From CAYRMV01 sp964425255 (GTDB lineage Bacteria > Bacteroidota > Bacteroidia > Flavobacteriales_D > Crocinitomicaceae), in contig CAYRMV010000121.1 in the NCBI GenBank assembly GCA_964425255.1, positions 1-9,617 on the forward strand: a DNA stretch of 9,617 nucleotides. The letters run 5' to 3'. Shown here piece after piece: positions 6,291-9,617 of the stretch (position 1 is the first letter of the stretch; each line of letters begins with the position of its first letter). The position numbers were made by a program, and so were the translations under genes. Under the pieces are notes generated by a model. It searched no databases. It saw only the letters and a program-made list of their open reading frames with translations, and was not told where the DNA came from.

Positions 6291-6306
6291 TTTATTCGAA
6301 AATACT

Positions 6307-6705
6307 ATGTATACAGATCCAATAGCAGATTTCCTGACTCGAATTCGTAATGCTAGTACTGCAGGATTGAAATTAGTTGAGATTCCAGGATCAAACGTGA
6401 AACGTGCGATGACTGAAATCCTTTTCGATCAAGGGTACATTACCAATTTCAAATTCGAAGATGACGGGAAACAAGGTGTAATCAAAATTGCACTTAAATA
6501 CAATTCATCAACCAAAGTTCCAGCGATTACTAAATTAGAGCGTGCTTCACGTCCAGGTTTACGTAAATATAGCGGTTCTGCTGAAATGCCACGTGTATTG
6601 AATGGTTTAGGAATTGCAATCGTATCAACTTCAAAAGGTGTTATCACCGACAAAGAAGCAAGAAAATTGAACGTAGGTGGAGAAGTTCTTTGCTACGTAT
6701 ATTAA
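6307..6705 (+). CDS. rpsH: 30S ribosomal protein S8
   Basis: S8 is a primary binder of the 16S rRNA central domain. In E. coli it also represses spc-operon translation. From ATG 6307 the product is 132 residues, the family length, beginning MYTDPIADFLTRIRNAS. The same frame is open further up to an ATG at 6238, but that adds 23 non-homologous residues (MKWRWQEK...) lying inside rpsN and is not the start. The C-terminal signature GIAIVSTSKGVITDKEARK is followed by LNVGGEVLCYVY. It lies 16 bases after rpsN, with an A/T-rich leader (TTTATTCGAAAATACT) lacking a Shine-Dalgarno sequence. Confidence 0.98.
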   Translation: MYTDPIADFLTRIRNASTAGLKLVEIPGSNVKRAMTEILFDQGYITNFKFEDDGKQGVIKIALKYNSSTKVPAITKLERASRPGLRKYSGSAEMPRVLNGLGIAIVSTSKGVITDKEARKLNVGGEVLCYVY

Positions 6706-6724
6706 TTAATAACCAATAGTTCAA

Positions 6725-7279
6725 ATGTCAAGGATAGGTAAATCCCCAATTACGATCCCGAGTGGAGTAGAAGTAAAAATCGACGGAAACGTAGTTTCTG
6801 TTAAGGGTTCTAAAGGCACATTAACACAAGAAATTGATTCTTGTGTTACGTTGTCTCTAGAAGACGGAGTAATCACTTTTAGCCGCGAATCAGATGCACC
6901 AGCTCACAGAGCTAAGCATGGTTTATACCGTGCACTTGTAAGTAACATGATTACAGGTGTTTCAGAAGGGTACAAGAAGGAGCTAGAAATTATTGGTGTA
7001 GGTTACCGTGCTACAGCTACAGGTCAAGTACTTGAGCTTGCATTGGGTTACTCACATCCAATTGTTTTCGAACTTCCTTCAGAAATTAAGGTATCGGCAG
7101 ACACCCAAAAGGGTAAAGCGCCAGTTGTAACTTTAGAATCATACGATAAACAGTTGATTGGACAAGTTGCTGCCAAAATTCGTTCCCTTCGTAAACCAGA
7201 ACCTTACAAAGGTAAAGGTATCCGTTTCGTGGGTGAAATTATTAGAAGAAAGGCTGGTAAGTCTGCAGGTAAAAAATAA
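6725..7279 (+). CDS. rplF: 50S ribosomal protein L6
   Basis: L6 has two tandem alpha/beta repeats and sits near the L7/L12 stalk base and the factor-binding site, close to the sarcin-ricin loop. The product is 184 residues (E. coli 177). MSRIGKSPITIPSGVEVKI opens the first repeat (about 1-82). The second repeat (about 83-172) contains LEIIGVGYRATATGQ and ends in the family signature PEPYKGKGIRFVGE (158-171). A short basic tail (RRKAGKSAGKK) follows. The leader after rpsH is 19 bases and contains AATAGTTCAA just before ATG, similar to other starts in this operon. Confidence 0.98.
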   Translation: MSRIGKSPITIPSGVEVKIDGNVVSVKGSKGTLTQEIDSCVTLSLEDGVITFSRESDAPAHRAKHGLYRALVSNMITGVSEGYKKELEIIGVGYRATATGQVLELALGYSHPIVFELPSEIKVSADTQKGKAPVVTLESYDKQLIGQVAAKIRSLRKPEPYKGKGIRFVGEIIRRKAGKSAGKK

Positions 7280-7291
7280 TTAAATAGTATC

Positions 7292-7645
7292 ATGGCATTT
7301 AGTAAGATTAACAGAAGAGCAAAAATCAAAAGAAGAATTAGAAAAAAAGTTTTTGGTACAGCTCAATTGCCTCGTTTAACTGTTTTCCGCAGTAACAAAC
7401 AAATTTATGCTCAGTTGATTGACGATACAAAAGGTCACACTTTGGTGTCAGCTTCTTCTTACAACAATGATGCAGCTCAAAAAATTACAAAAATTGAACA
7501 AGCTGCTGTTGTAGGGAAGGAATTAGCTCAAAAAGCAATTCAAGCGGGTGTAGAAAAAGTCGTTTTCGATAGAAACGGTTATTTGTACCACGGAAGAGTA
7601 AAATCATTAGCTGACTCTGCACGAGAAGGCGGACTTAAATTTTAA
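7292..7645 (+). CDS. rplR: 50S ribosomal protein L18
   Basis: L18 binds 5S rRNA with L5 and anchors it in the central protuberance. The product is 117 residues, the same size as in E. coli. A basic N-terminal tail (RRAKIKRRIRKKVFGT, 8-23) comes first, then the PRLTVFRSNKQIYAQLIDD strand region (27-45), and the conserved VFDRNGYLYHGRVKSLADSA segment (91-110). The gene ends in tandem in-frame stops (TAATAA). It follows rplF by 12 bases, with TAAATAGT (7281-7288) just before the start. Confidence 0.98.
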   Translation: MAFSKINRRAKIKRRIRKKVFGTAQLPRLTVFRSNKQIYAQLIDDTKGHTLVSASSYNNDAAQKITKIEQAAVVGKELAQKAIQAGVEKVVFDRNGYLYHGRVKSLADSAREGGLKF

Positions 7646-7651
7646 TAAACG

Positions 7652-8170
7652 ATGGCAGCACAATTAGTAAATAGAGTGAAATCAGCAGATATCGAGCTTA
7701 AAGATAAGCTTGTTGCTGTGAACCGCGTGACGAAAGTAACGAAAGGAGGGCGTACCTTCTCTTTCTCTGCTATCGTTGTTGTTGGTGACGAAAACGGTAT
7801 CGTTGGTCATGGTTTGGGTAAAGCGAAAGAGGTTACCGAAGCAATTACAAAAGGTATCGACGACGCAAAAAAGAATTTGATCAAAGTTCCAATTTTGAAA
7901 GGAACTGTTCCTCATGCTCAAAAAGGTAAATTCGGTGGAGCAGAGGTTCTACTTAAACCAGCTACTGTCGGTACAGGTGTAATCGCAGGGGGTGCGATGC
8001 GTGCAGTATTAGAAAGTGTTGGAGTTCATAACGTTTTGGCTAAATCGCAAGGGTCTTCAAACCCACACAACGTAATTAAAGCTACCATGGATGCATTGTC
8101 TAAAATGCGTGATGCAGTTCAAGTGGCTAAACAACGTGGTATTAGCTTGGATAAAGTGTTTAACGGTTAA
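7652..8170 (+). CDS. rpsE: 30S ribosomal protein S5
   Basis: S5 lies on the solvent side of the small subunit near the mRNA entry and the decoding helix, and affects translational fidelity. The product is 172 residues (E. coli 167). The N-terminal S5 domain (double-stranded-RNA-binding-like, about 15-80) carries GRTFSFSAIVVVGDENGIVG (33-52) and GLGKAKEVTEAI; the C-terminal domain includes GGAEVLLKPATVGTGVIAGG then AMRAVLESVGV. The loop VTKGGR (29-34) aligns with the site of spectinomycin-resistance changes in E. coli and looks unaltered. It starts 6 bases after rplR and ends in tandem stops TAATAA. Confidence 0.98.
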   Translation: MAAQLVNRVKSADIELKDKLVAVNRVTKVTKGGRTFSFSAIVVVGDENGIVGHGLGKAKEVTEAITKGIDDAKKNLIKVPILKGTVPHAQKGKFGGAEVLLKPATVGTGVIAGGAMRAVLESVGVHNVLAKSQGSSNPHNVIKATMDALSKMRDAVQVAKQRGISLDKVFNG

Positions 8171-8181
8171 TAATACATCAA

Positions 8182-8358
8182 ATGGCTACAATTAAAATTA
8201 AGCAAGTTAGAAGTGCTATTAAACGTCCAGCTGATCAGAAAGCTACGATTAAAGCCTTAGGATTGAGAAAAATGAATCACATCGTAGAAAAAGAAGTGAC
8301 ACCTCAAATCCTCGGAATGGTAAAAAAAGTACAACATCTTATTGAAGTTGTTGAGTAG
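8182..8358 (+). CDS. rpmD: 50S ribosomal protein L30
   Basis: L30 is a small large-subunit protein absent from some bacterial lineages; here it is kept in its usual place between rpsE and rplO. Translating from ATG 8182 gives 58 residues: MATIKIKQVRSAIKRPADQK, then ATIKALGLRKMNHIVEKEVT, ending LIEVVE and TAG. The features are typical of L30: the KIKQVRSAI start, the ALGLRKMN core (25-32) and the VxxEVTPQILGMVKKVxHLIEV ending. The start lies 11 bases after the rpsE stop with an A/T-rich leader (TAATACATCAA) and no Shine-Dalgarno sequence. Confidence 0.97.
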   Translation: MATIKIKQVRSAIKRPADQKATIKALGLRKMNHIVEKEVTPQILGMVKKVQHLIEVVE

Positions 8359-8379
8359 AACCTTTAAATCGAATTAAAA

Positions 8380-8826
8380 ATGAATTTACATAATTTAACT
8401 CCTGCAAAGGGTTCGGTAAAAAGAGAAAAGCGTATTGCCCGCGGACAGGGTTCGGGTCATGGTGGTACGTCTACTCGCGGACATAAAGGAGCAAAATCAA
8501 GATCTGGTTATAGCAAGAAAATCGGTTTTGAAGGTGGTCAGATGCCTCTTCAACGTCGTGTACCTAAATTTGGTTTCAAAAATATTAACCGTGTCGAATA
8601 CAAAGCAATCAATTTGGATATGATCCAAGCTTTGATTGAACGTAAAAACATCACTGAAATTACACCAGATGTGTTACGTGATAATGGTATCATCTCACGT
8701 AATGATCTAGTGAAAATCCTAGGACGTGGCGAGTTGAAATCCAAGATTAATGTAACTGCTCACAAGTTTTCTTCCTCTGCAAAAGAAGGAATTGAAGCTC
8801 AAGGTGGTATTTGTTCAGAAATCTAA
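8380..8826 (+). CDS. rplO: 50S ribosomal protein L15
   Basis: L15 is a late-assembling large-subunit protein whose extended N-terminal arm threads through 23S rRNA. The product is 148 residues (E. coli 144). The basic, glycine-rich arm contains RGQGSGHGGTSTRGHKGAKS (21-40) and GFEGGQMPLQRRVPKFGF (49-66); the globular part ends in the family signature KILGRGELKSKINVTAHKF, then SSSAKEGIEAQGG. It starts 21 bases after rpmD. The 25-base gap to secY contains a Bacteroidota-type promoter motif. Confidence 0.98.
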   Translation: MNLHNLTPAKGSVKREKRIARGQGSGHGGTSTRGHKGAKSRSGYSKKIGFEGGQMPLQRRVPKFGFKNINRVEYKAINLDMIQALIERKNITEITPDVLRDNGIISRNDLVKILGRGELKSKINVTAHKFSSSAKEGIEAQGGICSEI

Positions 8827-8835
8827 TTAACTTTG
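8810..8835 (+). promoter_or_regulatory. Candidate Bacteroidota-type promoter upstream of secY
   Basis: TAACTTTG at 8828-8835 matches the Bacteroidota sigma-A -7 consensus TAnnTTTG exactly. It lies between the rplO stop (8824-8826) and the secY ATG (8852), so transcription would begin around 8840 with a leader of about 10 bases. The only upstream TTTG that could serve as the -33 element is at 8810-8813, which leaves a 14-base spacer, shorter than the roughly 17-23 reported for this phylum. The same octamer pattern also occurs within rpsQ (4576-4583) and rplO (8565-8572), so a chance match is possible. Confidence 0.4.
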
Positions 8836-8851
8836 CCAACATTTTTTCCAA

Positions 8852-9617
8852 ATGAAGAAGTTTATTGAGAATATAAAAAATATCTGGAAAGTGGAGGAAT
8901 TGAGAAAGAGAATCATTTTGACTCTTTCTCTAATCCTCGTTTACCGTATTGGTTCTTTCATCATTTTGCCAGGTGTAAACTACGCTGCTTTAGCTGCAGC
9001 GAATGCAAAAGGTGATTCCAATGCGTTGGAAACGTTGTTGTCCTTATTTTCAGGTGGAGGTTTTACCAATGCGTCTATCATGGCATTAGGTATCATGCCT
9101 TATATTAGTGCTTCAATCATCATGCAACTTTTAGGTATGGCTGTACCAGCTGTACAAAAAATGCAAAATGAAGGTGAATCTGGAAGAAAACGTATAAACA
9201 ATTACACGCGCATCCTGACTATTATTATTTGTGCATTACAAGCTCCAACTTATTTAACTTTATGGGTTGGGAATAAAAATGCATTACCTGTTGATGTAGA
9301 TTCACTTTGGTGGATTCAATCAACTATTGTAATGGTAGCTGGCTCTATGTTTGCTGTATGGTTAGGTGAAAGAATCACAGACAAAGGTATTGGTAATGGT
9401 ATTTCATTATTAATTACGGTTGGTATTTTGTCACGTTTACCACAAGCATTCTTTGCAGAAATTGGTTTGAACGACTCTAATTTAATTAAAATTGTTCTTG
9501 AATTAGTAGCATTTATGCTGATTGTTCTAGGTACTATTTTGATTGTACAAGGTGTTCGAAAAATTCCAATGAATACTGCAAAAAGAGTTGTTGGCACGAA
9601 GGCAGTTGAAGAACAAG
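8852..9617 (+). CDS. secY: Protein translocase subunit SecY, 3'-truncated by the window edge
   Basis: SecY is the channel-forming subunit of the SecYEG translocon in the inner membrane; it moves secretory proteins across and inserts membrane proteins co-translationally. Translating from ATG 8852 gives 255 residues with no stop before the right edge, a little over half of the usual ~440. MKKFIENIKNIWKVEELRKR is the cytosolic N-terminus. TM1 is about 21-40 (ending RIGSFIILPG), the plug and TM2 region includes SGGGFTNASIMALGIMPYIS (67-86) and ASIIMQLL, and TM3 to TM6 lie at about 120-138, 152-170, 181-198 and 211-233. GERITDKGIGNGISLLI (172-188) is a strong SecY motif. The C-terminal part visible (VRKIPMNTAKRVVG) enters the cytosolic loop after TM6. 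Confidence 0.98.
   Translation, partial: MKKFIENIKNIWKVEELRKRIILTLSLILVYRIGSFIILPGVNYAALAAANAKGDSNALETLLSLFSGGGFTNASIMALGIMPYISASIIMQLLGMAVPAVQKMQNEGESGRKRINNYTRILTIIICALQAPTYLTLWVGNKNALPVDVDSLWWIQSTIVMVAGSMFAVWLGERITDKGIGNGISLLITVGILSRLPQAFFAEIGLNDSNLIKIVLELVAFMLIVLGTILIVQGVRKIPMNTAKRVVGTKAVEEQ

Noticed and set aside
6238..6306. Longer rpsH starting at ATG 6238
   Set aside because: It would lie largely inside rpsN and add residues unrelated to S8; MYTDPIADFLTRIRNA at 6307 is the standard S8 N-terminus.
8435..8623. Second + strand frame inside rplO
   Set aside because: It overlaps the conserved L15 arm in another frame, and its product has no family features.
1..9617. A hidden novel system (CRISPR, mobile element, RNA gene, inserted cargo)
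   Set aside because: The genes are packed with gaps of at most 26 bases in the canonical order. I saw no tRNA, rRNA, repeats in array, transposase, recombinase or foreign-looking gene.

Overview
The window is a stretch of the conserved bacterial S10-spc ribosomal protein operon, read entirely on the + strand. It starts inside rplC (the first ~20 codons are off the left edge) and ends inside secY. In between are rplD, rplW, rplB, rpsS, rplV, rpsC, rplP, rpmC, rpsQ, rplN, rplX, rplE, rpsN, rpsH, rplF, rplR, rpsE, rpmD and rplO: 21 genes, 19 of them complete. rpmD is only 58 codons long. No gene of the canonical order is missing, inserted or inverted, and no intergenic gap exceeds 26 bases.

Organism: most likely a member of the Bacteroidota, probably Flavobacteriales-like. 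The DNA is AT-rich. Almost no gene has a Shine-Dalgarno sequence, and starts are instead preceded by A/T-rich leaders. Several proteins have Bacteroidota-style features as I know them: DHPMGGGEGR in L2, an MGARKR-type N-terminus in L22, and an SPMENPLQIRS segment in L29. A Bacteroidota-type -7 promoter element (TAnnTTTG) lies in the rplO-secY gap. Genus cannot be fixed from the sequence alone.

Layout: positions 1-4702 (rplC to rpsQ) correspond to the S10 operon of E. coli. Positions 4715-9617 (rplN to secY) correspond to the spc operon. The two run together with a 12-base gap and no visible terminator or promoter at the boundary, so co-transcription is likely. Two junctions (rplC/rplD and rplX/rplE) overlap as TAATG, which suggests translational coupling. 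The products build both ribosomal subunits: L3, L4, L22, L23, L24 and L29 around the exit tunnel and its mouth; L2, L3 and L16 near the peptidyl transferase centre; L5 and L18 on 5S rRNA; S3, S5, S8, S14, S17 and S19 in the small subunit. SecY is the membrane channel onto which ribosomes feed secretory and membrane proteins.

I see no previously undescribed system here. The points worth a second look are small: a candidate secY promoter, a hairpin at the rpmC stop codon, near-identical 18-base initiation regions in front of rplP and rpmC with a recurring TAGT motif, a rare GGAGG before rplE, and a long-form S14.
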